From: Mytilus californianus
Taxonomy: Eukaryota > Mollusca > Bivalvia > Mytilida > Mytilidae
Direction of reading: 5' to 3'
Length of the DNA stretch: 64,000 nt
NCBI RefSeq assembly: GCF_021869535.1
Contig: NW_026262712.1
Span: 99,638,140 to 99,702,139, forward strand
Position numbers and translations under genes: made by a program. Positions 10,490 through 21,320 of this stretch are shown in pieces. The notes under the pieces are model-generated. The model ran no database searches and was not told where the DNA came from. It saw nothing but the letters and a program-made list of their open reading frames with translations. How positions within the stretch are numbered: the first letter of the stretch is position 1; the number at the start of each line of letters is the position of its first letter.

Positions 10490-11336
10490 AATGCCTCGTT
10501 CACACGTACATTTAATTCGAATTGAATTCGAATCGAATGCGAATCGAAATCGCTAATCGCGTTCACACACTCTTCTTTTTTTTAATTCGAATCGAATTCG
10601 AATTGGCTAATTCGCATTATCCAATTCGCATTAGACATGCGTTTTCCTTAATACGAATTAGTTACTTCGCTTTAATTCGAATTACACGGTGGTGTGGACA
10701 CTGTCTAAATTGTAATTCGGATTAAATTATAATTATTTAATTGATAATGCGAATTAAAAGTTAACGTCGTTCGGACAGTAAAGCGAATTTGGCGCGCATT
10801 GCAATTCGTATTAATGCCTCGTTCACACGTACATTAAATTTGAATTGAATTCAAATCGAATGCGACTCGAATTCGCTAATCGCGTTCACACACTCTTCTT
10901 TTTTTAATTCGAATCGATTTCGAATTGGCTAATTCGCATTATCCAAATCGCATTAGAAATGCGTTTTCGTTAATGCGAATTAGTTACTTCGCTTTAATTC
11001 GAATTAAACGGTAGTGTGGACACTTTCTAAATTGTAATTCGAATTAAATTATAATTATTAAATTGATAATGCGAATTAAAAGTTAACGTCGTTCGGACAG
11101 TAAAGCGAATTTGACGCGCATTGCAATTCGTATTAAAATTTACGTTCGGACGTAAAACGTTTCGAATGCGAATTAAACTGATTCGAATTAGTTAATGCAA
11201 ATCGAGTTCGAACTACGTACATATATGAACGCAGTATAAAATTTACGTTCGGACGTGAACCGTTTCGAATGCGAATTAAACTAATTCGAAATAGTTAATG
11301 CGAATCGAATTCGAATTACGTGTGAACGCAGCATTA
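10490..11336. mobile_element. TTCGAA/AATTCG-rich inverted-repeat element with internal tandem unit
   Basis: The left end reads TAATGCCTCGTTCACACGTA and the right end, on the other strand, TAATGCTGCGTTCACACGTA, so the element has matching inverted ends. Both continue into dense AATTCGAATT-type palindromes. Inside, a unit of about 323 bp is repeated head to tail (starts at 10491 and 10814), and the right part carries a second pair of GTTCGGACGT-containing blocks near 11140 and 11245. No protein is encoded. It behaves like a non-autonomous transposon (MITE or fold-back type); superfamily not assigned. Confidence 0.7.
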
Positions 11337-12185
11337 GTTTAAAGTGCTTATTTTCATACAGACGTCGCGCACGGTGTTTTTACCAATGAGCGTTACACGA
11401 TGTTCCCAATAAAAAGAAGATTTGACGTTGTTACAAAGAAAGATCCATAAGTTCAAGTTGATATTTGATAAGTTTAATTAATATTAATAATTTCCTTATC
11501 TAATTTTGTGTTTCGGAAATACATGTGAGTTTTTTACGAATGTGAAATATGCGACTTAAAAATGAACGTCGCATTAATATTCTTTGATCAATTATTCATT
11601 TATAGATTTTTTTTCCGTTTTTGCTTTGATCATCTGTATTCGTTAGTAACAGCCTATTACTTTTTTTTTTATTTGAAATAAATTTCATTTCGACCATGGC
11701 CACTTTATGAATTCTCTTTTTCTTGCATTTCTTTTCAATCTTCTATTTCCTATCTCCTTTTTTATTTTTTTGTCATTTTACGATATTTTCTTTATCAGTG
11801 TCATTTTTTAAAGTTCTGTTTTATAGGGCAGTATTGCCCTCTTTGTAATTTTTTTTCAAGTCAGCAATGGTTCCATCCTCACTCTTTTCAGGATCCTGAT
11901 ATCTTTTTAGAATCTCGTGTGACAAACGCTTTATTTGGTGTTTCTTGTCTAAGAATTATTCATTTGGTCAGACTGTATCACATTTTTAATGCAGTTTAAC
12001 TAGAACAAATAATCATTATACTAGTAATATAAATGATAGATCTTGAGCATGTCTGACATCAATTACGTTTTACGGACATTGTGACAAACTAGCTACAAGT
12101 ACACTATTTGAAATAATAGAAAAGTCCTGTTTTTCAGGAAAACTTATTATTTATATTCAGTTTGAAATACCAAAAACGTTTTAAT
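11337..12185. other. AT-rich sequence, nothing recognised
   Basis: T-rich and A-rich runs only; no gene, RNA or repeat unit that I can support. Confidence 0.35.
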
Positions 12186-12545
12186 ATTAGGGATGTCAAC
12201 AGATCTGAAATTTGATATTCCAGTACTCGGTCATGATACTCGCGAGTACTCGGATAAATCTTTTTTCGTCAATTGAACAATAAATAACTGACCACCGTTT
12301 CTAAAAATAACCTATCTTAATAGCAATTATTGTTTGTGTGTTCATGTACCAAATCAGAAATGCCAATAAAACCATCAATATTTTTAATAAAATCTGACTT
12401 GATAGACAATCTGTATCATCTGTTCCCGTGGAGTTAGTAATTTTGATATTACGACTTGTCCAAAAATTTGTAAACAAAATATTGGACTTCAAATTACGGA
12501 AGGCCGAGTACTCGAGTATAATTTTAGTACTCTGATACTCGTTTG
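12186..12545. repeat. inverted ACTCG-rich element, possible hAT-type MITE
   Basis: The left part has TAGGGATGTC followed by GTACTCGG, ATACTCGCGAGTACTCGG. The right part has CCGAGTACTCGAGTA and ACTCTGATACTCG. These form an imperfect inverted pair around a 240-bp AT-rich core. TAGGGATGTC resembles hAT transposon ends, but no matching right terminus was found. Confidence 0.35.
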
Positions 12546-13062
12546 CCTTTTAAAAATCTTGAGACATTTCCCTTCACTTAAGTTCCCTTTGAAATATCCC
12601 CTTCGTAATACTAATTGATATCTATTAACAACGGCTAATTGATGAAATGCCTCTGAAACGGTTGACAGAGACAAGCGGCTCCGATACTCCTCCATCAAAG
12701 AGACAACCACGACCAAGAGGAGTTGAATTTCTGCTTGGTAAATCCCCCAACAAACCCGAATCACGAAACGAGTTGGAGTTATTTGCTCGATAAATATGAC
12801 TTCAACTTCAATAAATCTCCACTTGAGTGGCAAATATCAAATATTTATATTTTCTACAAACTTACAATGCTTAAACAGTTGGTCGAAATTTGCGATTAAT
12901 AAAAAAAAAAAGCAACTTTTATTTCGTTTTGAGATTTAAAGTCGTTGCTGTAGTAGATATATCTAAGTCATCTTAAGCTTGAAAGAGAATGTCATTTACC
13001 AGGAATACAATAAAAATTAATGTATTTTTCATACTATAATAAAGAGATATTATTAGTTACAT
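12546..13062. other. no gene seen
   Basis: The minus frame at 12489-12833 shows no recognisable domain or splice signals. Nothing else stands out. Confidence 0.3.
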
Positions 13063-13194
13063 AGTGTGCTAGTGACCTAATACGATATATATGGGGTCAG
13101 TAAATTCCATGCATATGGGATGAGAGCGAAGAAGCTCTCATCCCATATGGAATTTACTGACCCCATATATATCGTATTAGGTCACTAGCACACT
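13063..13194. repeat. long perfect hairpin, 61-bp arms
   Basis: Left arm 13063-13127 and right arm 13134-13194 are exact reverse complements except for a 4-nt GCAT insertion in the left arm; the loop is GAAGAA. No coding content. It is probably a young fold-back MITE or part of one; flanking sequence to about 13600 (inverted TTATCTTACC / GGTAAGATAA motifs at 13207 and 13590) may belong to the same element. Confidence 0.85.
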
Positions 13195-14519
13195 GTGTAA
13201 CGAATTTATCTTACCGACTATCTTAACATGTGGTATTTAGACTAGTGGCCTATTAAAGTGATCAAGTCTTCAATACCGTTAGTATTAAGAATCTACTTCC
13301 ATTGGTTTATACAAAAACAAATGCCAACAATAATAACTTGTTAGGTTTAAATGTGTTTTATGAATTTATTTTAATCGTTCATCATCAATTTCTTCGTCTG
13401 TTGAAATCTTTAAGATTTTTCCTCAACACCGTGTTGTTTTTATAAAGGGACGAAACACCACTACTAACCGTGAATTGAAATAAGCCCCGCCTACTTACCC
13501 AGTATGGAACCCTACTAACCCAATATGGAATATACACGGTCTCCACGCCGTTGCTTTTAACCAATCATATTCCTAGAAATGTATAGGAGGTAAGATAAAA
13601 TATGTTATTCGGAATCTTCGCAGGGGTATGGGCTGATATTACCTGTCAGTAGTTTATGTCCCCTGGGCCGGTATATAGGGCTTTGACAGGGAATATGAGC
13701 CCATGTATACATTGTAAAGCCAGAATGACATGTTATATTGTACTAGATAACCCTAATTGCAACATCAATTAGCATCCTGATTTTCATTTTTTAGTTCATA
13801 GGGCTCGTATATTTTCACTCCAATATAAAATATATTTATATTCCTTTTGATGCTTTTTTCCAATTTCAAGATATAAAAAAGTATTAAAAAAATACCAAAC
13901 TCCAAGGTAAATTCAAAATGGGGAAGTTCGGAGTTGCGAGAATCGAATACTTGCATAGCTTGCATTTTCTTGGACATTTTCACACCTTCTATGAACATGC
14001 TATTTTCCGGTTTTCAGTTTCATTGACGTTGAATTTGCTTTAACCTCACAATAATTAAAACAAAAGCAATAGTTTTGTCATGTTTTGCGACTTTCTGAGA
14101 AGAAATTCGACATAAGGACACAAGTTTCGTATCTTTAATGCTCAGAAACGAAACGTTGAACGTGACGTTTCTGCGTGAACATGTCGTGAACGAGTGCTAT
14201 AATTTTTGGTATTTTAATGTTTAATTTTCAAATTTCACACAATGACCGTTCCTTTATGGCGCTGACCAGTAAACGTATTGCTTCTTATAAATATACATAT
14301 CTAAATGGATATTGTAACCAACACCGTGCGACTTGATACAGAACTGATTGGGCGGAAACTTATGAAGGGTTTGTTCTAACGTATTAAAACGTGGACAATA
14401 ACCTAATTTAAACTTGGGAAAACATGATTTATTGGGCTTTGAATTATATTTTGGTAACTGTGAGCACTATTAGATCATAGTGTCTTTTGATAAGTAGGGT
14501 TGTTTATGTAATTCATTCC
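13195..14519. other. no gene seen
   Basis: Includes the possible outer part of the fold-back element (to about 13600) and AT-rich unique-looking sequence. The minus frame 13765-13998 has no recognisable features. Confidence 0.3.
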
Positions 14520-14700
14520 GATCTGATGAGTCAAGCCCTTTCCCACTGAATTTTACTGTTTGTTCTGATATACCAGTGTCCCAGGTTAAGTTGAGGTTTG
14601 AGCGCCCACAAACATTATAATTGTACGGCTAAACCCCCTCACATTCTGTATTAGCCTGTCCCAAGAGATCGTCGTTGATTTCTGTCTGTCCCGAAATTTT
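14520..14700 (+). mobile_element. diverged Naiad family B 3'-UTR fragment
   Basis: Shares CTGATGAGTCAAGCC, TGTCCCAGGTTAAG and CACATTCTGTATTAGCCTGT with the inner 3' UTR of the family B copies, read on the plus strand. It lacks the terminal part and is more diverged than the other fragments. Confidence 0.55.
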
Positions 14701-15639
14701 TGTGTTTCGATATTTGTTGATACGCGACTATTTAATAGCACCAGCGTAAAAATTATCACAGACATAATGTGCACTAAATTGAACGGTTAGTATGATACTG
14801 ACTTTATCACGGTCAACATCAGGTGAGCATCTCTCATAGAATGGCAGTACCTTTACGGCTACTATTTATGTGTTACGTCTTAATATGAATTGTATTATTC
14901 TATAGTGACTGAACAGGTTAAACAAATCCTTCTCAAGAAATAGAAAAAGAAAAGGCAACTACTAATTTGGCGTTCCAGTTGATAAATGAAAACTTAGTAA
15001 GGTGAACAAATACATAATGCTGCGAATATCGCTATTCAAGTTTTGACATTTACTGTATTTATTTTTACTTTAACAGTTTATGGCTGTACTCCTTTTGGAG
15101 TGACATGATGTTTGAATTCGATAAAAGAAACAATCGTTTTGAATGAAATTTTCCTAGTTTACCTGGTTTTCCTAACATGTTCTGTCGTAATTTTCACACC
15201 ATAAAAAATCACAACATTTATACGAGGAAGTTACAGAAATTTTACTGAAACAAAAATAAATATTTCATTCACAAAAACACTCGTGCATATCTATGAAAAA
15301 AAAATTCACATTCAATTTTTGTGAATGAAATTAAAAGTAGATCCTTGTGCGATGCACTCACCAATACAAGATAGTAAGCTTTCCCGGATTTAGTGTTTTA
15401 TCAAGACCAGTCCAGTAATACTGACAATATCAACCAATTCAGATCAAAGGGAAATTGTACCAACTAATTCAAAAAAAAATTGCATATATCTCGTACAATA
15501 TACATATCCTGCATACATGTATATTGAATATGGAATATATTTTCAAAACCCAAATTTATTATTTTTTATGGTCGGACAGAGGTTTGGATGAGTGAAACCA
15601 TTAATACACAACGAAGCGCCATCATTGCGACGATAAATC
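14701..15639. other. no gene seen
   Basis: AT-rich with a small inverted pair around 15255-15330 (TTCATTCACAAAAA versus TTTTTGTGAATGAA). No coding sequence recognised. Confidence 0.3.
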
Positions 15640-16250
15640 ATCTATAAAAAAGAAGATGTGGTATGATTGCTAATGAGACAACTCTTCACAAGAGACCAAA
15701 TGACACAGAAAATAACAACTATAGGTCACCGTACGGCCTTCAACAATGAGCAAAGCCCATACCGCATAGTCAGCTATAAAATGCCCCGAATCGACAAATG
15801 TAAAACAATTCAAACGAGAAAACTAACGGCCTAATTTATGTACAAAATAATGAATGAAGAACAAATATGTAACATAGCAACAAACGACAACAACTGAATT
15901 ACAGGCTCCTGACTTGGGACAGGCACATACATACAGAATGTGTCGGGGTTAAACATGTATTGCGGGCACAACCTTCGACAGTTGTGCAACACAACAAAAC
16001 AATAACAAACTATACAAAACAAATAAACGAATAACAAATATGATATACAGAAACAAAAAACAACCACTGAATTACAGGCTCCTGATTTGGGACAGGCACA
16101 TATAGAATGTTGCGGGGTTAAACATGTTAGCGGGCGCTCAACCCTCCCCTAACCTGGGACAGTGGTGTAAAAGTACAACATAAGAACAAACTATAAAAAT
16201 CAGTTGGAAAAGGCTTAACTCATCAGATGGATACAAATAGAATATATAGT
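15640..16250 (-). mobile_element. Naiad family B 3'-UTR fragment with internal duplication
   Basis: Starts with the terminal motif AAGATGTGGTATGATTGCTA, passes CACCGTACGGCCTTCAACAA and ends near AACTCATCAGATGGATAC. The segment beginning CTGAATTACAGGCTCCTGA occurs twice (about 15894 and 16068), so this fragment has suffered or been built with an internal duplication of about 174 bp. No coding part remains. Confidence 0.75.
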
Positions 16251-16694
16251 TTATTTTTACAAGACCGCCTCCCGTAAAATGGTGTCCTGTTAGACTGCTC
16301 TTATAATTGAATTCATCCGTGGTTCTAATGAGTTAAAACCTTCACCCAAAAGTATTCAAAATTTTCGCCAAAAAATTAAGACGCTAGCATGGTGATGATA
16401 GACAGACTGACCACCAAGACTCGAAAAGTGGTTACGCTTCCATATCTTTTTTTTTACCCGCAACGACATTTCTTTTTTAAAGTTGTTATTTAATCATACA
16501 AAGACTATATCATATATTATTATACCTTACATATATTATAAACAATTCTATTGGGTAACACGTTATCACGTGACATGGAATAATTCAGTTAATTTTCATT
16601 TAATTGCAAGGAGGGACGAATAACCGTAAAAACTTACACCAGCGGTGAATAACCCTATTATTCCCCGATGAATAACCTTTTGAGTTTCTTGATC

Positions 16695-16813
16695 AATCTC
16701 CGGCGCAGAGATCATATCCGTTCCATTCAATACTTCGTAACACTACACTCAACATATTAAGTGCAGTATTGTGGAGCATGTATGGAACGGATATGAACTC
16801 TGCGCCGAAGATT
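16695..16813. repeat. inverted repeat, 32-bp arms
   Basis: Left arm 16695-16726 and right arm 16782-16813 share CGGCGCAGAG and ATATCCGTTCCAT as reverse complements with two mismatches, around a 55-bp loop. The neighbourhood (16580-17290) has several repeated GAATAACC motifs and a second inverted repeat, so both may belong to one larger fold-back element. Confidence 0.75.
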
Positions 16814-17151
16814 GTTTCTTGATTTGTACACGAGTTATCTTCCACGAAAATGACGTCACAGGCGTAAGTAAACAAAATGGCAACGTTCAACTTCAAGTTA
16901 CTGGAAACCCATCAAGTGACGAGGAAACAAGGCTTTGGAAATGCATCTAGTGCCGAGGATATCTCTTATAAACGGTCCTTTTCAGGGCCATCAATATTTC
17001 ACAAAAAGATTCTACCTTTGTTGTACATATGAGAAATTCAAAGACACAAATTTATTTTCGAACGTTTACTTGTGTTTGTTACGATACAGTAGGTTACGTG
17101 TTTTTTTCAGTGTTTCAAAAGGCCCTTCCACTGTTAGTTCGGTATAATAAA

Positions 17152-17281
17152 ACAATTGTGGCCCCTTAGAAGCGATGAATATCCAAAATTGTCAACCCTG
17201 AAAAATTATTCGCCCTCAGTGAAATAACTTTTTCGTGTTGACAATTTTGAATATTCACCTGCTCTACGGGCCATAATTGTA
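17152..17281. repeat. imperfect inverted repeat, about 59-bp arms
   Basis: Left arm 17152-17210 and right arm 17222-17281 can pair along most of their length: ACAATTGTGGCCC with GGGCCATAATTGT, and CAAAATTGTCAAC with GTTGACAATTTTG. The loop is short. Non-coding hairpin, probably a MITE. Confidence 0.75.
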
Positions 17282-17777
17282 TATTGACACCCATGAACAT
17301 TTAAAACATTCCAAATTGATAGAGCTTTTTTCTATATGACTTTTCTTTAATAGGCAGCATAAACGTAAAATAATTGTAATAAATGTCTCTTGATAAATAA
17401 TAATAATTAGACGATTTGCTTTGAAACGTTCATTTCAAATATAATTGTTGTTTAAAAACTGTTTAATTTTAGTTTCTAAAAAAAATCAATCATTGTGCAG
17501 TTCTTATCAAATAAGTGTACCAAATAAACAGATTTGTACAGAATACAAAGCTGTTTAGTTAATGAACAGAATGCGGAATCATGCGAAAGAAAAGGAACTT
17601 CAGAAAGCAATAAACGAAGACTAATCATTTAAACTTATTACCAATGCAGCTAACAACAGGATGACAGTAATGAAAAGGTTTTGTAGAATACAAATGTTAG
17701 ACAATTGCTTATAAAACTTATATCCTTTAAAGTTATTATTAGATAATAAATTATCACTTGAATGTTTTATTGGTGTC
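17282..17777. other. AT-rich sequence before the MULE
   Basis: No gene or structure recognised. GCGAAAGAAAAG near 17583 recurs near 20677 on the far side of the transposon, possibly by chance. Confidence 0.3.
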
Positions 17778-17954
17778 TTCTGGCTATTCCTACATTTTGT
17801 ATTTTACTATTCTGGCTATTCCTACATGGGAGATTATGAGAAGAAAACAATAGATGTTGTTATTGCAAAATATGTTGTTTACGTCATTAGTGTCTAATTA
17901 GGTCACAGGTGGAAATTAAATAAAAATAATTATTTATATGAAATTTATGTAAAA

Positions 17955-19311
17955 ATATGGGATTTGTTTGGTTTGAAAACATGTATCCTACAAGTTCCAG
18001 ATAAAGTCAAGACGTGGAAACAGATGTTATTTGAAATGCTCTACCCGTAACTGCCCTGCCACTATCAACACACACAACAACATACCAACCAAAGTGGATG
18101 ACAATCACCACTCAGACAGAATGCAACTCAGAGTAGACGATGTACTAGAACGTATGAAATCCCGTTTCAAAGATGAACTCACTGCAATTCCAACTATCAT
18201 TGAAGAAGAATTGGTAAAACTCCGTGACCGAGAATGGAATTATGATACACACCAACTAATTGAACACATACCAACCTTCTATTCATGCAAGTACCAGCTT
18301 TACAACGAGAGACACAAGACATTACCTGCACTACCAACATCAGTAGCAGATATTACAGTAGATGGTGAATGGGCTGAAACTACTACTGGACAACCTTTCC
18401 TACTTGCAGATGATACCACCAATGATCGAATGCTTGTATTCAGTACCAAAGAGAACCTCATACATCTAGCAGCAGCAGACACCATCTACTGTGATGGAAC
18501 ATTCTGTTTGTCCAACACTGTTCTACCAGCTATACACTTTCCATGCTAAAGTTGATGGTACCATGTTTCCACTGGTTTACAGTCTCCTACCCGGTAAAGG
18601 TCAGCAGATATACACAAGACTACTCACTTTTCTTCAAGATCTTTTTAACCACTTCAACATACTAATACAACCAGCCACAATGTTCCTCGACTACAAAATA
18701 GCCATCAGAAACGCAGCGACTTCAATCTTCCCAGGAATCAACATTAAAGGGTGCTTTAATCACTACACTCAGTGTATCCTGAGAAATGCACAGAAGCATG
18801 GTTTGCAGACTGCATACAGTGAAAAAGGCGACATTCACCAACTTGTTCGGAGAGCTGCAGTTCTGCCACTTTTAACACCCGATACAGTCGAAGATGTTTG
18901 GTTTAACGCACTGGAAGACATCGATGCTGCAAATATTGATACACCAACTCTTAAATTCACAGACTATGTAACAAGTTACTGGGTAGAAAACAACCAAAGC
19001 CTATGGAATCACTACGCAACAGAAGGTCCTAGAACAACAAATCATTTAGAAGGTTGGCATAATAGAATGAAGAAGTTAGTCAAGGCACCTAACCCAAACA
19101 TCTTCAGCATGATCAAGTTGTTGAGACAAGAATAAGCCTTCCATGCTCTCACACTTATCCAATACAGAGCCGGTGGGAAACGTGTTCAAAGAAAGAGAAA
19201 TACAGGGAAATAGATGACAGACTTCAAACACTGAAAACAAGGTTACAGAATGATGAACTTACGCCAGTCCAGTATGGAGATGTTGCTTCTTATCTCCTGC
19301 ACGTTGATTAA
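17955..19311 (+). pseudogene. FLYWCH-MULE transposase, frameshifted
   Basis: The N-terminus is a FLYWCH-type zinc finger (RGNRCYLKCSTRNCPATI with a downstream HH), itself preceded by a frame break. The MULE domain follows: YCDGTF with the first catalytic Asp at 18493-18495, QLYTFHAKVDGTMFPLVYSL, LDYKIAIRNAA with the second Asp at 18689-18691, KGCFNHY, and NHLEGWHNRMKKL with the catalytic Glu at 19049-19051. One frameshift at about 18503-18508 separates the halves; a stop near 19133 and a further stop and frame change before YGDVASYLLHVD at 19311 break the C-terminus. All DDE residues are present, so decay is moderate. Confidence 0.85.
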
Positions 19312-19389
19312 GACTTTGTATTCTCTTGTGTGTTCAATTTAGTGCAGTGTATTACTGTGTTAGTGCTCTGTTTTAATGTCAATTTAGTG

Positions 19390-19500
19390 TACTTTTCGGT
19401 GCTTTGTTTCAATGAATATGTAGTGTAACTAAAAATTTAGTGCTTTGTTTCAATGAATATGTAGTGTAACTCAAAATTTAGTGCTTTGTTTCAAAGAATA
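19390..19500 (+). repeat. short minisatellite, about 51-bp unit
   Basis: The phrase GTGCTTTGTTTCAATGAATA with ATGTAGTGTAACT recurs about 2.5 times in the 3' part of the MULE, after the transposase remnant. Confidence 0.7.
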
Positions 19501-19627
19501 ATTACTACAATTTCAATATATTTATATTTCAATTGATATTATTTACTTGTATGTATTAATGTTTTCACCTAAATAATTTCAATTGCTTTTGAATAACATT
19601 GTGTACTTTGACCTATAATTGTTAACT

Positions 19628-19690
19628 TTTTATACATTGTGACTTGGATGGAGAGATGTCTCATTGGCACTCATTCCACATTTTCTTATT
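19628..19690 (+). repeat. tail fragment of a Naiad-like 3' end inside the MULE
   Basis: TGTGACTTGGATGGAGAG and CTCATTGGCACTCATTCCAC match the terminal tail also present at 50910-50955 (plus) and 59970 (minus). It marks a nested, very short insertion or shared end sequence. Confidence 0.6.
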
Positions 19691-19930
19691 TATATTTTGA
19701 TTATTATTTACACAAAATGTGCTAAGAAATTATTAAATAAAATATTTTAATAAAAACTATTCTTTTTCTTTATTTTCCGAAAGATTTACCTGGATTTACC
19801 TTGGTTCATTAGTTTAGTGTTGTTACAACATAATCCTACATAATCCCATTGTTTACATAAAAATTCTGGGAACTCCAACATAAATTTTACTATTTTACCT
19901 ATAAAATTCAAAATGTAGGAATAGCCAGAA

Positions 19931-21320
19931 TAAACCGTTTGTTTAGTTATAACCCCGAAACTTTGACAATTAATTTTGTGTGGGGCATTGTTTAAATGAA
20001 TTCTTTAATTCTAAATTTAGTGATAGTTTGTTTTTAATTATAGTTCAGAAACTTGTTTTCCCTAAGAAAAAATATATGCCTCACAAAAGATAATTGGTCG
20101 GTGCCATTCGATTCTCCTTGATCTTAATATTATGATGATAAAACTTTCAAGTTCAAAATATAGTTTTTATTTTATTTAAAACTCCGACTCAGGAGTTTCG
20201 AAACTCAAATTACGTTTTTTATATCATTATTTCCTTTAGATTTACAATTTTTCCACATATTCAACATGAAAATTAGTTACACAATATTCCTTAAAGCAGA
20301 ATAGGGGAATTCATCGATGGCAGTTTGGGATTTATTTTCCTATTTATATATCTTACCGACTAAACAACCAATCAAATACAGTTATTTCTAAACGTCCTTT
20401 ATCAAATCGGTCGACTATAATATTTCTATTTATTAACAATATACCTAACCCGAATATTTCTGTTTTTGTTGGATAAAATGAATCATACTGCTGACTGTGA
20501 TATGCAAACTGAAGATAAGTTTGCGTCTCTGCAACCTACTGAGTTAATTTCACAGGATAAACTGATTTTTTATGATCAGCTGGAGAACAGTACTGCAGGA
20601 TTTGTGTACCAAAAAACTGACTTAAAAAGAGTTCTACGATTTCTGTATTTGAGTAGAAAAAGAGAATCGTATAACGCGAAAGAAAAGTAATTTCAGAGAG
20701 AAAACATACATTGTTTTGACCGGTAAACTTTTGGTTGTACATATACGTTTGCGTGAATTTTGCGTTCCCAAAAAAAGATTTTAAAATATGTCTAAAATAT
20801 TGGAAATCATATAATACTGAATGGAAATTTGTTAACGGTCTTAAAAGCTTAAAACAATTTTTTTATTTTATTTATTTATCAAAACAGATAAAAAAAAATC
20901 ATAGAAAATGCTAATTAGCGAAAACATCTTTTTGAAGTAATTAAAAAAAAATGATAATGACATGAAAAGGCTGTGCATTTTGTGTAATTTTGATATTTAT
21001 CTGCTTCAGGTGCAATGAATATTTGTACCGTTTTTGTTTTTATCCCCTTTGGTATGTCTTAAAATGTTCTATATATTTGGTTCAAATGATAGTTTGAAAC
21101 TTTCGACAAATGCCTTTATTAGGGTTAGGGCTTTTAAAAAGTCCAGCTATGATGCTTTAAGCAATATAAAAGTCCATTATATATAGTGTATTGAATGATT
21201 GTAAAATGTACATGGAATTTAATAATGTTACGCTCATGAGATATCATAATGACTTTTAACCAAAAGTTCAATCATCAGCAGTAAACCAGATGAGACGTCG
21301 GAAATTGTGCATTCTTTCTA
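19931..21320. other. intergenic between the MULE and the Ig receptor gene
   Basis: Mostly AT-rich. A plus frame at 20466-20690 (74 residues, containing STAGFVYQKTDLKRVLRFLY) looks mildly protein-like, but no family was recognised and no splice context is clear; it could be a transposon or exon fragment. The region just below 21320 should hold the 3' UTR of the receptor gene. Confidence 0.35.
21115..21120 (-). terminator. candidate poly(A) signal of the Ig receptor gene
   Basis: AATAAA on the minus strand about 200 nt downstream of the stop at 21321-21323. Plausible by position only. Confidence 0.35.

Larger units (their letters stand above)
17778..19930 (+). mobile_element. MULE (Mutator-like) DNA transposon with terminal inverted repeats
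   Basis: TTCTGGCTATTCCTACATTT at 17778 onward is matched by its reverse complement at 19902-19930, giving ends alike over about 29 bp. A second partial copy of the terminal repeat lies inside the left end at 17809-17829. The transposase remnant lies between them on the plus strand. No clear 9-bp target duplication was found, perhaps because the left end is duplicated. About 2.15 kb in all. Confidence 0.75.
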
